A DNA stretch of 64,000 nucleotides from an uncultured Oscillospiraceae bacterium (lineage in GTDB: Bacteria > Bacillota > Clostridia > Oscillospirales > Acutalibacteraceae): NCBI GenBank assembly GCA_900540865.1, contig UQHH01000003.1, positions 27,082 through 91,081 on the forward strand, in the 5' to 3' direction. Numbering within the stretch: position 1 is the first letter of the stretch; the number at the start of each line of letters is the position of its first letter. A program made the position numbers and the translations under genes. Below, one piece after another: positions 15,906 through 24,889 of the stretch. The notes under the pieces were generated by a model. The model did no database searches and was not told where the DNA came from. It worked only from the letters and a program-made list of their open reading frames with translations.

Positions 15906-17036
15906 ATGTTTACAATTTTAAAAGAAGACGACCGCGCGCGCCGCGCGCAGTTCAAGACGGTACACGGCACGGTACAGACGCCCGCGTTCATGAACGTAGC
16001 GACCTGCGGCGCAATCAAGGGTGCGGTGTCCGCGCTAGACTTAAAGGACTTGAAATGCCAGGTGCAGCTCTGCAACACGTACCACCTCCACCTGCGCCCA
16101 GGCGACGAAACCGTCAAAAAGCTCGGCGGGCTGCACGAGTTTACGCGCTGGGACGGGCCGATTTTGACAGACAGCGGCGGGTTCCAGGTGTTTTCTCTTG
16201 CGAAGCTCCGTAACATTAAGGAGGAGGGCGTGTACTTTTCCTCCCATATCGACGGGCATAAAATCTTTATGGGTCCGGAGGAAAGCATGCGTATCCAGTC
16301 GAACCTCGGCTCCACCATTGCCATGGCGTTCGACGAGTGCGTAGAGAACCCCGCCCCGTATGACTATACCAAGCGTTCCTCTGAGCGGACGACACGGTGG
16401 CTTGTACGCTGTAAGGAAGAGATGGCGCGCCTCAATGCCCAAGAGGACACCATCAACAGGAACCAGCTTCTCTTTGGAATTAACCAGGGCGGTATTTATG
16501 ACGATTTGCGCATTGAGCACATGAAGCAGATACGCGAGCTCGACCTGCCCGGCTACGCGGTCGGCGGCCTTGCGGTCGGCGAGCCCGCGGAAACGATGTA
16601 CCATATTTTAGAGGAGCTGAACCCTTACCTGCCTTCTGACAGGCCGCGCTACCTGATGGGCGTGGGAACGCCCGTCAACATCATTGAGGGCGTGTACCGC
16701 GGCATCGATTTGTTCGACTGCGTTATGCCCAGCCGAAACGCGCGCCACGGCCACCTGTTTACCTGGCAGGGCTGCCGCAATTTGATGAACGCTAAATATG
16801 AGCTTGACACACGCCCTATCGACGAGCAATGTGATTGCCCCGTCTGCCAAAGCTTTTCACGCGCGTACCTGCGCCATCTGTTCAAAAGCGGGGAAATGCT
16901 CGGTATGCGCCTTGCGGTCATGCACAACCTGTATTTTTATAACACACTCGCCGCAAAAATCAGGCAGGCGCTCGACGAAGGAACCTTCGGCAGCTTCCGC
17001 CGTACCTATTCGGAAATACTTGGGAAAAGAATCTGA
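15906..17036 (+). CDS. tgt: tRNA-guanine transglycosylase
   Basis: Exchanges guanine-34 of tRNA(Asp/Asn/His/Tyr) for preQ1. 376 residues. Catalytic aspartate in LTDSGGFQVFSL, second catalytic aspartate in DLFDCVMPSRNAR, and a structural zinc site CDCPVCQ with a later histidine in AVMHNLYF. GNIRE-like family blocks are intact. It is 21 nt downstream of the cupin gene and probably in the queA transcript. Confidence 0.97.
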   Translation: MFTILKEDDRARRAQFKTVHGTVQTPAFMNVATCGAIKGAVSALDLKDLKCQVQLCNTYHLHLRPGDETVKKLGGLHEFTRWDGPILTDSGGFQVFSLAKLRNIKEEGVYFSSHIDGHKIFMGPEESMRIQSNLGSTIAMAFDECVENPAPYDYTKRSSERTTRWLVRCKEEMARLNAQEDTINRNQLLFGINQGGIYDDLRIEHMKQIRELDLPGYAVGGLAVGEPAETMYHILEELNPYLPSDRPRYLMGVGTPVNIIEGVYRGIDLFDCVMPSRNARHGHLFTWQGCRNLMNAKYELDTRPIDEQCDCPVCQSFSRAYLRHLFKSGEMLGMRLAVMHNLYFYNTLAAKIRQALDEGTFGSFRRTYSEILGKRI

Positions 17037-17046
17037 CAGATTTTGC

Positions 17047-17074
17047 TTGCAAGTGGGCATAATTATGTTATAAT
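17047..17074 (+). promoter_or_regulatory. Promoter of yajC
   Basis: TTGCAA (17047-17052), 16-nt spacer, and TATAAT (17069-17074) preceded by TG two bases upstream. A small AGCGCT/AGCGCT dyad follows in the leader. Confidence 0.6.
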
Positions 17075-17125
17075 GTTAAAAGCCAGCGCTTTGAGCGCTT
17101 ATTTACGAGAGGAATGATAATTTAA

Positions 17126-17593
17126 ATGAAGAAAAGAATAGCTTTGACCATCTCAGCCATCGCGTTTTTGATGGTGACGCTTTGCTCCTGTATGCCCACA
17201 ACGGCGGGCGGCTCCGGTGGTGACGCTGCCGGAATGGGCGGCGGTTCCATGTGGATGATGATTCTTATTTATGTTGCGATTTTCGCGGCGATTTACTTCT
17301 TTATGATTCGCCCGCAGTCCAAGCGCAAAAAGCAGGAACAGGCCATGCGCAACAACCTTGAAATCGGCGATGAGATTACGACCATCGGCGGCATCATGGG
17401 CAGGGTCATCAGCATTAAGGAAGAAACGGACTCCATCGTAATCGAAACAGCGGCTGACCGCAATAAAATCCAGCTCAAGCGCTGGGCAATTTCCACAGTC
17501 GATACCATTAAGGACGAGCCGGCTGACGATAAGGCGGCTAAGTCCGAGGGCGGCGGCTTCTTTAAGAGAAAGAAGAAGGACGACGAGGAATAA
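17126..17593 (+). CDS. yajC: Preprotein translocase accessory subunit YajC
   Basis: Single-pass membrane protein that associates with SecDF. After the membrane helix (about 43-62) comes the family motif FFMIRPQSKRKKQ, then LEIGDEITTIGGIMGRVISI. At 155 residues it is longer than the usual 90-110. The extra N-terminus is a signal-like segment ending LMVTLCSCMPTT, which resembles a lipobox, then a Gly-rich linker. The charged C-terminal tail is GFFKRKKKDDEE. A terminator follows. Confidence 0.93.
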   Translation: MKKRIALTISAIAFLMVTLCSCMPTTAGGSGGDAAGMGGGSMWMMILIYVAIFAAIYFFMIRPQSKRKKQEQAMRNNLEIGDEITTIGGIMGRVISIKEETDSIVIETAADRNKIQLKRWAISTVDTIKDEPADDKAAKSEGGGFFKRKKKDDEE

Positions 17594-17631
17594 TCCCGAT
17601 TTTTCGCGTATAATCCCTTTTCGTTTTGCAT

Positions 17632-17670
17632 ACCTATGGAATGAGAAATCCTTCCATAGGTATTTTTTTA
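17632..17670 (+). terminator. Terminator after yajC
   Basis: A 10-bp perfect stem (ACCTATGGAA / TTCCATAGGT) with a 10-nt loop, followed by TATTTTTTT. Confidence 0.9.
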
Positions 17671-17712
17671 TGCCTTTTGGAGCGGTAAACAAGACAGAAC
17701 GGGGGCCTTGCT

Positions 17713-18111
17713 GTGAAGGGCAAAGAAAATAGTATGAACAAGGGCGTAAAGGCGGTTATGTTCGGCGTGGTTGGGGGGCTTGTCATCTGTACCGCTCTGC
17801 TGCTGATTGCCTCGTTCGCGCTTGCCCAGATGAAAAGCGTACCGGGAAGCGCAGTAGGAACCATCACGATGGTATTCGGGGCGCTCGGGGCGCTTGCGGG
17901 CGGTTATATCGCGGTGCGCATCGCGCGGTGCCGCGGTATGATGTACGGTATTCTAACGGGGCTTGTGCTCTTTCTCGTCGTCGTCATTGTCGGCGTATGC
18001 AGCTCAAGTGAGAGTGTGACAATCGCGACAGTCATAAAGGGAATTGCCATGCTTTTGTCGGGCGCTATCGGCGGCATCGTCGCCGTCAACAAAAAACAGA
18101 GGGTCAGATAA
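17713..18111 (+). CDS. TIGR04086-type small membrane protein
   Basis: 132 residues with four hydrophobic segments (about 15-35, 45-65, 76-95, 105-125) and glycine-rich turns, as in the TIGR04086 family found beside yajC in clostridia. Function unknown. GTG 17713 is used because GGGGG lies 8 nt upstream; the internal ATG at 17734 lacks a well-spaced site. Single-gene unit between two terminators. Confidence 0.75.
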   Translation: MKGKENSMNKGVKAVMFGVVGGLVICTALLLIASFALAQMKSVPGSAVGTITMVFGALGALAGGYIAVRIARCRGMMYGILTGLVLFLVVVIVGVCSSSESVTIATVIKGIAMLLSGAIGGIVAVNKKQRVR

Positions 18112-18115
18112 GCGA

Positions 18116-18150
18116 AAGCCTCCGGACGATATTCCGGAGGCTTTTCATTT
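18116..18150 (+). terminator. Terminator after TIGR04086 gene
   Basis: Perfect 10-bp stem AAGCCTCCGG / CCGGAGGCTT with an 8-nt loop and a TTCATTTT tail. Confidence 0.9.
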
Positions 18151-18169
18151 TCAATATTTAGTGCACAAT

Positions 18170-18198
18170 AAAAGGGCTTCAAGCCAGAAGCCCCTTTT
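18170..18198 (-). terminator. Terminator after EamA gene, possibly bidirectional
   Basis: GGGCTTC (18174-18180) pairs with GAAGCCC (18187-18193). The minus strand then reads TTTTATT and the plus strand TTTTTAT, so it may stop transcription from both sides. Confidence 0.75.
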
Positions 18199-18214
18199 TA
18201 TATTTTATATTGGC

Positions 18215-19144
18215 CTATACGTCGCCCGAAAGGCCGTCCGCTACGCCCAGCAGTGCAATACCAACCATAACGAGCAGGATGATGAGATACTGCTTCTTCG
18301 CAAGCTTTTCCTTGAGGAAAAGGCGCGAAAGAAGTACAGAAAACACGCAGTAGGACGAAATCATGGGAGCCGCGACGATAGCGTTGTCCGCGATTGCGAA
18401 CACATAGAAAAACTGTCCCGCCGTTTCGCACAAAGCGCCCGCGCCCTTGACGCGCTCGTTCCAGATATTGAATTTTTGTTTCCTGATGAAAACCAGATAA
18501 ATAAACGCGCCGATTGCGCAAAGCAGGAAAGTAAATTCATAAGAGATGTTGGCCTGGTCTTCCGACAGCCAGTTGTCGAGCACAAGCGCGTCGCCGAACG
18601 TGCCGAGGCCGTCGATAATACAGTATAATATCGGCAGTAAAATCGCGATAAAGCTGATTTGGTATTTCTTGTCGATGACGACCTTCCGCCTGAGGCGTTC
18701 CTTTTCGTCCATATGGCGTTCGTAAAGGGAAAGCAGCAGGATACCGCCAAGTATGCAGATAACCGCCACAACCTGCAGGACGGTAATCGTCTGCCCCAGA
18801 ATAAAGAAGCAGAGCAAAACCGTTACGGCGCCGGAGGAATTGCAGATAGGTGAAGAAACGGAAAGCTCCATATACCGAAGCCCCGCGTATCCGATGGTCA
18901 TAGATAATATGTACATAAACGAGACGGGCAGGTATTTGAGCATATTGATTGGCTCATAGATAAAGCCCGGCTCTGTGTTCGTCTTATAAATGGTATAAAT
19001 AATCGCGTGGACGCCCATGACGAGGCCGACCATAATGACCATGCGCCAGTGGCTGTACTTGTCCTTTGGGTTGGTGCCCATTTTGGAAAACAGGTCGGAG
19101 CCGCCCCAGGCAAGCGCCGTAATCAGGGAAAAAATAAACCACAT
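18215..19144 (-). CDS. EamA/DMT family transporter
   Basis: About 309 residues with ten hydrophobic segments in two EamA-like halves, separated by a charged loop (YERHMDEKERLRRK, about residue 150). Drug/metabolite transporter superfamily; substrate unknown. The first half contains LITALAWGGSDLFSK, a typical DMT beginning. The longest frame opens at TTG 19162, inside the ribosome site; ATG 19144 lies 10 nt after GAGGAG and is chosen. Single gene. Confidence 0.85.
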   Translation of the reverse strand: MWFIFSLITALAWGGSDLFSKMGTNPKDKYSHWRMVIMVGLVMGVHAIIYTIYKTNTEPGFIYEPINMLKYLPVSFMYILSMTIGYAGLRYMELSVSSPICNSSGAVTVLLCFFILGQTITVLQVVAVICILGGILLLSLYERHMDEKERLRRKVVIDKKYQISFIAILLPILYCIIDGLGTFGDALVLDNWLSEDQANISYEFTFLLCAIGAFIYLVFIRKQKFNIWNERVKGAGALCETAGQFFYVFAIADNAIVAAPMISSYCVFSVLLSRLFLKEKLAKKQYLIILLVMVGIALLGVADGLSGDV

Positions 19145-19265
19145 ATTTACATAACTCCTCAAACAAAATCAGGTGCCATTATATCATAAAGCGCCTTTTA
19201 GAACAAGTTTTTTCAATACGTTTTTCGACTATTTTTACCAAATATGAATATTCAAATCTGTCCAG

Positions 19266-19302
19266 ATAAAAACAGGGAGGAGCCGGAGCCCCCTCCCTGT
19301 TT
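19266..19302 (-). terminator. Terminator after amylase
   Basis: AAACAGGGAG (19270-19279) pairs with CTCCCTGTTT (19293-19302). The minus strand continues with TTTTTAT. Confidence 0.9.
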
Positions 19303-19310
19303 ACCATGCA

Positions 19311-20792
19311 TCAGTAAATTACGGCAATCTGGCCCGCCCCTACAGTACCGGAAAGCTTTCCACCGGATACTGTGAATTCCGTATCCGTAAGCTTTTCCTT
19401 GTAGGAGCCGTCCGCAAGCACCGAAGGAATATCCTTGAGTGCCGCGTCCTTGTCGCTTACGTTTACGATGACAGCGCCCTTGTCACCGCGCTCTATCAAA
19501 ACGAGCTCTTCGTTATCCATCGGGTTTGAAAGCGTTTCATCGAGCCCCGCCATCACGTTGCGGAAACGGTTGACAGCGGCTACCTCTTTATCCTTGAACA
19601 AATCGCTGCCCTTTTTGCCGATTTCATTGTTGCCCCACTGGTCGTCCAAGCTGGCGCCCGCGGGACGGCTGAAGAACAGCGGCGTGCCGCCGCTTCTTGC
19701 GGCAATCAGCGCCCAGGCCCATTTGACGTCCTGCTCGTCGAGCTGCGCCCAGGAGCCGTCGTTGCAGTAGTTATCGTGTGATTCCACCCATGTTACAAGC
19801 TTGCTTTCATCCACATCGCTTGCCGCATAGTTCGACCAGTTTACAATTTCAAGCGATTTGTTGATGATTGCGCTGCGCACCTGTCCGCCGTAGGAGGACG
19901 CCGTCACGCTCATAATTTTAGAATAATCCTTGATGCGGTCCGAGCCGCCCTGCAAAATTTCGCCGTACTGGAACTGCGCGCCGTTGTCAAGGACGACGCT
20001 CCAGAAGTCGCTCGCATAGGATTTGTCGTCGTCAGGAAGCTCAATATGCTTTGCCGCGTCATAGCGGAAGCCGGAAGCGCCCGCCTCGATACAGGACTTC
20101 AGGTATTTCAGAATGTATTGCTGAACGTCCTTATCCTGCGTATTGAGGTCAATAAGGCTGAGCAGATTGCCCTGTGTCGCCTCTTCCCTGTCGTTATAAT
20201 TGCTGACGCTGCCGTTTTGATGGAACGGTTCGTCCGACAGATTCAGCACGTTTTCAGAGATTGCGTTAAAATCGCTCGTCATATGGTTCACGACCGCGTC
20301 GACAATGATTTTAATGCCGTATTTGTCCGCCTCGGCGCACATCTCTTTAAATTCCTCTTCCGTGCCAAGCTGGTAGTTGCCGATAACGTAATCGGTTGGC
20401 TGGTAATGAAAATACCATTTCCCCTTGTTTGCGCTGCCGTCCTTGTCCTGCAGCTGCATGCCGCCGTTGTCGCCGACCTTGCATTCGTTGATTGGCGACG
20501 TCTGAATGGAGGTATAGCCCGCCTGCGCGATATCCTTCATATTTTCCTTTATGGTATTGAACGACCAGCACCACGCATGCAGTATCGCACCGTGCTCAAT
20601 GTCATAGGCGAGCTCATATTCACCCTGCGTAGCGAGCTGTTTGCCGGACTGAGGCTGCGTTTCTTCCTCTGACGCCGTACTGTTCTGTGCGGATGATGCC
20701 TTAGAAGCTCCGGGTCCGTCGTTTGAGGTACACGCCGTCACAGTGAACAGCAGCGCGCACGCAAGAAGCACGGCCAATAGTCTTTTTTTCAT
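19311..20792 (-). CDS. Lipoprotein alpha-amylase, GH13_28-like
   Basis: Secreted endo-acting alpha-1,4-glucanase anchored to the membrane by lipidation. Signal peptide with lipobox VTAC (Cys21), a Ser/Thr/Glu/Gln-rich linker to about 55, then a GH13 barrel. Catalytic residues are D245 in GFRYDAAKH, E278 in QYGEILQ and D340 in WVESHDNY. These blocks and KHIELPDDD closely resemble Bacillus subtilis AmyE. There is no CBM and no dockerin, so this enzyme acts at the cell surface rather than on a scaffoldin. ATG 20792 is chosen over 20801 because AAAGGA is 9 nt away. Own promoter and operator candidate. Confidence 0.94.
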   Translation of the reverse strand: MKKRLLAVLLACALLFTVTACTSNDGPGASKASSAQNSTASEEETQPQSGKQLATQGEYELAYDIEHGAILHAWCWSFNTIKENMKDIAQAGYTSIQTSPINECKVGDNGGMQLQDKDGSANKGKWYFHYQPTDYVIGNYQLGTEEEFKEMCAEADKYGIKIIVDAVVNHMTSDFNAISENVLNLSDEPFHQNGSVSNYNDREEATQGNLLSLIDLNTQDKDVQQYILKYLKSCIEAGASGFRYDAAKHIELPDDDKSYASDFWSVVLDNGAQFQYGEILQGGSDRIKDYSKIMSVTASSYGGQVRSAIINKSLEIVNWSNYAASDVDESKLVTWVESHDNYCNDGSWAQLDEQDVKWAWALIAARSGGTPLFFSRPAGASLDDQWGNNEIGKKGSDLFKDKEVAAVNRFRNVMAGLDETLSNPMDNEELVLIERGDKGAVIVNVSDKDAALKDIPSVLADGSYKEKLTDTEFTVSGGKLSGTVGAGQIAVIY

Positions 20793-20824
20793 ATGGTACA
20801 TTCCTTTCCGGTTTGGTTGTTCTT

Positions 20825-20876
20825 TGAAAGAAAGCTTTCAGTGCCTAAGTATAGCAACAAACCGGAAAATCGTAAA
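20825..20876 (-). promoter_or_regulatory. Amylase promoter with LacI-family-type operator
   Basis: Minus strand: TTTACG (20871-20876), 17-nt spacer, TATACT (20848-20853). Immediately downstream, at about +1 to +16, is the inverted repeat TGAAAGAAAGCTTTCA (20825-20840). Its arms TGAAAG/CTTTCA resemble CcpA/MalR-type half sites but are two bases further apart than in a cre. Repression by a sugar-responsive LacI-family protein is inferred. Confidence 0.55.
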
Positions 20877-20974
20877 GGAAAACAAACCAAACATGAGAAA
20901 GTTTGGCGTATTCCATAAATTAGGAGACATCAATTATTCAAGATAAACAAAACATGGTCCAGCAGGCAAACGGT

Positions 20975-21010
20975 AAAAAGACTCCCCGCGATAACGCAGG
21001 GAGTCTTTTT
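20975..21010 (-). terminator. Terminator after pullulanase
   Basis: AAAAAGACTCCC pairs with GGGAGTCTTTTT around a small loop. The stem has runs of A and T on both sides. Confidence 0.9.
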
Positions 21011-21021
21011 ATTATAGAAAA

Positions 21022-24000
21022 TCAGACGATAAACGAGGGGTCGAACTCATATGTGCCAAATCCATAATGGCCCTGTTCGTTCTGTACCGATTTATCGCAG
21101 TAATAGCCCAGGCTGTCGGAAGCGCCGGACAGCGGAATATCCTGTGTCTGCTGGCCATTGCCGTTGTTGAATATAATTTTGTCATATTCACTCAGGTCAA
21201 TGGTCATAGAATAGATATCTTCTCCATAGCTGTTTTTGCCGATAGAGGTAAGCTGTTCGCCGGGCCACTCCTGATTTTTGTTCTCGTCAGCTTCACGCCA
21301 CGCATACGCATAAACGCTTTCCCACCACACCCCGTTGGAGAAATAGAGCGTGACGACCTGGCTTTCCGGATTGGTCGGCTGCGGGTCTGTCGGCTGGGGG
21401 TCGGTAGGCTGCGGCTGTGTGGGCTGCGGGTCTGTCGGCTGAGGCGCAGTAGGAGGCTGTGTCGGGTCTGTTGTAGGTACGTCTCCAAAAATTTTGCCGA
21501 TTTCAAAGTTAGTGGGCATTTTTGCAAGATATTTCTGAACTTCGAGGATATCGACCAAATCGATTTGACCGTTGCGGTCTACGTCGCCGACAAAAATCTG
21601 CCTGTCAGTCAGGCGGATTTTCGCCGCGAGATAGTTCTGCATAACCAAAACATCCGCGAGGGAAATCGTCCAGTCGCTGTTGATATCGCCGAGCATATAG
21701 CTTTCTCCGGGATCCGTGGGCTTCGTATCCGGGTCGGTTGGCTTCGTGTCGGGATCAGTCGGTTTTGTATCAGGGTTGGTCGGAGGCTCGGTACCGTCGT
21801 TGTAAACATAAACGACGTTCTTTGTGCCTACGCCCCAGTTGCCTTCAGGCGCGCCCATGATGAGTACCGGCTCGCCCGCTCCGGCGAGGCCCTGTGTGGT
21901 ATAGGAATCGGAGGTTGTTACCTTCTTGCCTTCGATTACCTTATCGTCCGCAAGCTTTTTGCCTGACTGGTTGATGTAGCTGACGACAACCTTTGTGTTA
22001 AAGGAGGTGCCGCCGTCCTTGACCCAGACCTCGCCCGTCGCGTCATAGCCGGGGGCGTTCTGTCCGGGCTCCTGCTGCGTGCCGGAGGCCTTGCCGTCTG
22101 TAAACATCAGCTTTGCCTGCGGTACGTCAACTTCCGGATAAGTGAACCAGCCTGCTCCCATGGAGGAATCGGCTGTCATCTTCGTTCCGGGCCATGCGCC
22201 TGTCAGCAATTCAAGGCCGGTGGAATCGTCATACGCATAGATATAAGGGTTCGCCCAGCCATTGCCGTTGTAATAGTGTACCTTGAGCTTATCATACGCG
22301 GTCGCCTTGTATGTATAGGTGACCGTCGTGTCTGCGGAAATCGCGCCGAACGCGTTGTTCGGGAACTTCGCCGTATCGAGCTCATAGCCTGCGATTGTCT
22401 CATGCTGCTCGCTGTAGGAAACACCCTGCTTTAGCTTCTGCGTCTTGGCCTGCATGAGGTCCTTGCCCGTGCCGTCGACGTACTTGACCGTCAGCGTGTA
22501 GCTCGGGACGGAGTCGGGCGTATAGTAATAGGTGACTGTTACGTTATCCGTAACGGTACCGCTCGTAACACCCTCAGTATTTACGAGGTTGTAGTCGAAC
22601 AGGAGGTCGCTGTCCGGCTGTGTTCTGTAAGTTGTGCCGACCTCATAGTCGGAGGTAATTGTCTTCAAGACCTCGCCTGTTTTCTGGTTGACGTGCTTGA
22701 CCGTTACGGTCTTGTAGCTCGTCTCCGGAATCGTAACCTTTGCAAAGCTTGCCGCGTCGACCAGGACCATGGCGGACCGTGCGGGAACGCTGACTGTAGA
22801 GCCGGTCGTACCTAGGCTCTTGGTGCCTGCCTGCGTGCCGTTTGCAACGATTACCCAGCTTGAGGGAAGCGCAGCGCCGCTCTGCACCTTGAGGGTGAGG
22901 GATTTCGCGGAGGTCGTGTTGTTTGTAAGTACTGCTACCGTACCCCATTCCTTCGCGGCGTTTGCCGTTTTATTCTGGATGGTGTAGCCGATGGCGCTGC
23001 CGTTCTCGACAAAATAGGTCGTGTTGCCGGAGGCCGTCGTCGGGTCGCGGAAGGGGGAATAATTCGCCCTGATTTTCATCAGGCCCTTATAGTATTCGAC
23101 TAAATCGCTGTAGCTCTTCACCCTTGTCCAGTCGATCTGGTTTACGCTGTCGGGCGCATTATAGCTGTTGTGGTCGCCATGCTTCGTCCTTGCAAACTCT
23201 TCGCCCGCCAGATAGAACGGGATACCCTGAGAGGTCAGGACAATCGCGGCGGACAGCCTGTTCTGTGAAAGGACGGAGTTAGCCGTCGTATCATAATTCG
23301 AAAGGCTGTTGGATTTTAAGATTTTATCCCAAAGTGTCAGGTTATCATGCGCCGAGTTGTATGTGACGCACTGGGAGGGCTGGCGCGACCATTTGCCAAA
23401 GGTAGTGCTTGCACCGCCCATCATGCCGGCCTTAATCGCGTTCGTATCGGTCGCGATTCCCTGGATATATCCCTTTGTGGCGTCGTCCGTGCCGCCCTTG
23501 AGGGCGTTCCTGATTTTGTCGCTGAACATACTGACGCGCTCGCTTACCTTGGAAGCATTGTCCATAATGCACGCGTCGGAGCTTGCGATACCATTGGTAG
23601 CCCAGTCGGCCATCCACGGCTCGCCGTAAACGATGATACGCTGGTCGATCTTGTCAAGCTCAGACCTTATCTGGTTCATCGTCGTAACGTCGTGGCAGCC
23701 CATCAGGTCGAAACGGAAGCCGTCAATGTGGTACTCCTCCGCCCAGTATTTGACGGAATCGAGCATAAATTTGCGATACATCGTTTTGTCGGACGCCGTT
23801 ACGTTACCGCAGCCGGAGCTGTTTAAGAACGTGCTGCCGTTCATTCTGTAATAGTAGCCTGGAACGGTCTTCTCAAAGCTGGAGGCCGTGGAGTAGGTAT
23901 GGTTATAAACGACGTCCATAATGACGCCGATACCCCTGTCGTGCAGAGCCTGAACCATCTGCTTGAATTCCTTGATTCTGACCTCGCCGTTATACGGGTC

Positions 24001-24804
24001 CGTAGAATAAGAGCCTTCCGGAACATTGTAGTTGACCGGGTCATAGCCCCAGTTATACTGCGGCTTGTTGAGCTTTGTTTCGTCAACGGAGCCGTAATCA
24101 TACACAGGGTTTAAGTGCACGTAATTGACACCCTGTTTTACAAGGTAATCCACGCAGGTGGAGATGTCGTCCGTGCCGTTTACCTTCGTGCCGCTCTCCG
24201 TAAAGGCAAGGTATTTGCCCTTATGCGCGTCGCTTACGCCGGAGGAGCTGGAGATGGAGAAGTCGCGCACCTGTACTTCCCAGATAACCGCGTCCGTCTG
24301 GTTTTTCACGAGCTGGTGGGAATCGCTGTTCCAGCCCTCGGGATCGGTCGTGGAAAGGTCAACGACCATCGAACGCTCGCCGTTGACGCCCGTCGCGATG
24401 GAATAAACGTCCTGCGTCTCGTTTGTTTTGCCGTTGACGGTGACAAGATAGGTGTAATATGTACCGTTTAAGTCGCCGCTGATTTTGATGGACCAGACGC
24501 CGTTGGAGCTATCCTTCGTCATGTCCTTCGTTTCGATTACCGCCGCGCCGGCCTCCGCGTCGGAGCCGGTCGTGTAGCGCTTAATCTGGACCTTGGTAGC
24601 GCTCGGCGCCCATACCTTGAAGGTCGTTGCCGCCTTTGTGTAGGTTGCGCCCAGGTCACTGCCGCTGTAGGTGCTGTAGGGTTCTGTTTTGTTCGTGTAC
24701 CCTGTCGCTTCGTCTCCTGTGACCGCCGCCTGTGTGGGCAATACCATAACCGAAACAGCCATGAGTACACACAGGAAAGCCGCCAAGAGTTTTCTTGCTT
24801 TCAA
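21022..24804 (-). CDS. Secreted type I pullulanase with MucBP, CBM26-like and dockerin modules
   Basis: Debranching enzyme cutting alpha-1,6 bonds of pullulan and starch outside the cell. From TTG 24804 (6 nt after GGAGAGG): signal peptide 1-27; CBM48-like domain about 45-150; GH13 type I pullulanase core about 170-600 with YNWGYDPVNYNVPEGS, nucleophile D366 in GFRFDLMGCHD, acid E395 in YGEPW and D487 in SAHDNL; two MucBP-like repeats about 695-830; a CBM26-like module about 835-930 (PYIYAYDD, GAWPG); a third MucBP-like stretch; a TDPDTKP linker; a type I dockerin about 1036-1096; a PQPTDPQPT linker; and a C-terminal CBM26-like module. The dockerin is internal. About 1,260 residues. This resembles Ruminococcus bromii amylosome enzymes. 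Confidence 0.94.
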   Translation of the reverse strand: MKARKLLAAFLCVLMAVSVMVLPTQAAVTGDEATGYTNKTEPYSTYSGSDLGATYTKAATTFKVWAPSATKVQIKRYTTGSDAEAGAAVIETKDMTKDSSNGVWSIKISGDLNGTYYTYLVTVNGKTNETQDVYSIATGVNGERSMVVDLSTTDPEGWNSDSHQLVKNQTDAVIWEVQVRDFSISSSSGVSDAHKGKYLAFTESGTKVNGTDDISTCVDYLVKQGVNYVHLNPVYDYGSVDETKLNKPQYNWGYDPVNYNVPEGSYSTDPYNGEVRIKEFKQMVQALHDRGIGVIMDVVYNHTYSTASSFEKTVPGYYYRMNGSTFLNSSGCGNVTASDKTMYRKFMLDSVKYWAEEYHIDGFRFDLMGCHDVTTMNQIRSELDKIDQRIIVYGEPWMADWATNGIASSDACIMDNASKVSERVSMFSDKIRNALKGGTDDATKGYIQGIATDTNAIKAGMMGGASTTFGKWSRQPSQCVTYNSAHDNLTLWDKILKSNSLSNYDTTANSVLSQNRLSAAIVLTSQGIPFYLAGEEFARTKHGDHNSYNAPDSVNQIDWTRVKSYSDLVEYYKGLMKIRANYSPFRDPTTASGNTTYFVENGSAIGYTIQNKTANAAKEWGTVAVLTNNTTSAKSLTLKVQSGAALPSSWVIVANGTQAGTKSLGTTGSTVSVPARSAMVLVDAASFAKVTIPETSYKTVTVKHVNQKTGEVLKTITSDYEVGTTYRTQPDSDLLFDYNLVNTEGVTSGTVTDNVTVTYYYTPDSVPSYTLTVKYVDGTGKDLMQAKTQKLKQGVSYSEQHETIAGYELDTAKFPNNAFGAISADTTVTYTYKATAYDKLKVHYYNGNGWANPYIYAYDDSTGLELLTGAWPGTKMTADSSMGAGWFTYPEVDVPQAKLMFTDGKASGTQQEPGQNAPGYDATGEVWVKDGGTSFNTKVVVSYINQSGKKLADDKVIEGKKVTTSDSYTTQGLAGAGEPVLIMGAPEGNWGVGTKNVVYVYNDGTEPPTNPDTKPTDPDTKPTDPDTKPTDPGESYMLGDINSDWTISLADVLVMQNYLAAKIRLTDRQIFVGDVDRNGQIDLVDILEVQKYLAKMPTNFEIGKIFGDVPTTDPTQPPTAPQPTDPQPTQPQPTDPQPTDPQPTNPESQVVTLYFSNGVWWESVYAYAWREADENKNQEWPGEQLTSIGKNSYGEDIYSMTIDLSEYDKIIFNNGNGQQTQDIPLSGASDSLGYYCDKSVQNEQGHYGFGTYEFDPSFIV
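21364..21471 (-). repeat. Pro/Thr linker repeats (PQPTD) in pullulanase
   Basis: In-frame repeats coding PQPTDPQPT units join the dockerin to the last starch-binding module. They form a flexible extracellular linker. Confidence 0.8.
21709..21780 (-). repeat. TDPDTKP linker repeats in pullulanase
   Basis: Three near-identical copies of a TDPDTKP-coding unit lie directly before the dockerin; they form a flexible linker. Confidence 0.8.
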
Positions 24805-24889
24805 AAAATCCTCTCCTTTTTTACAGTTCAATGGACGAGTTTTAATTATCTCACAAAAGCGTTTTAAAACCCGTCCATTCTTACCCTAA

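Noticed and set aside
21364..21780. Tandem DNA repeats as a CRISPR or mobile element remnant.
   Set aside because: They are in frame, code for Pro/Thr linkers, and lack equal-length spacers.
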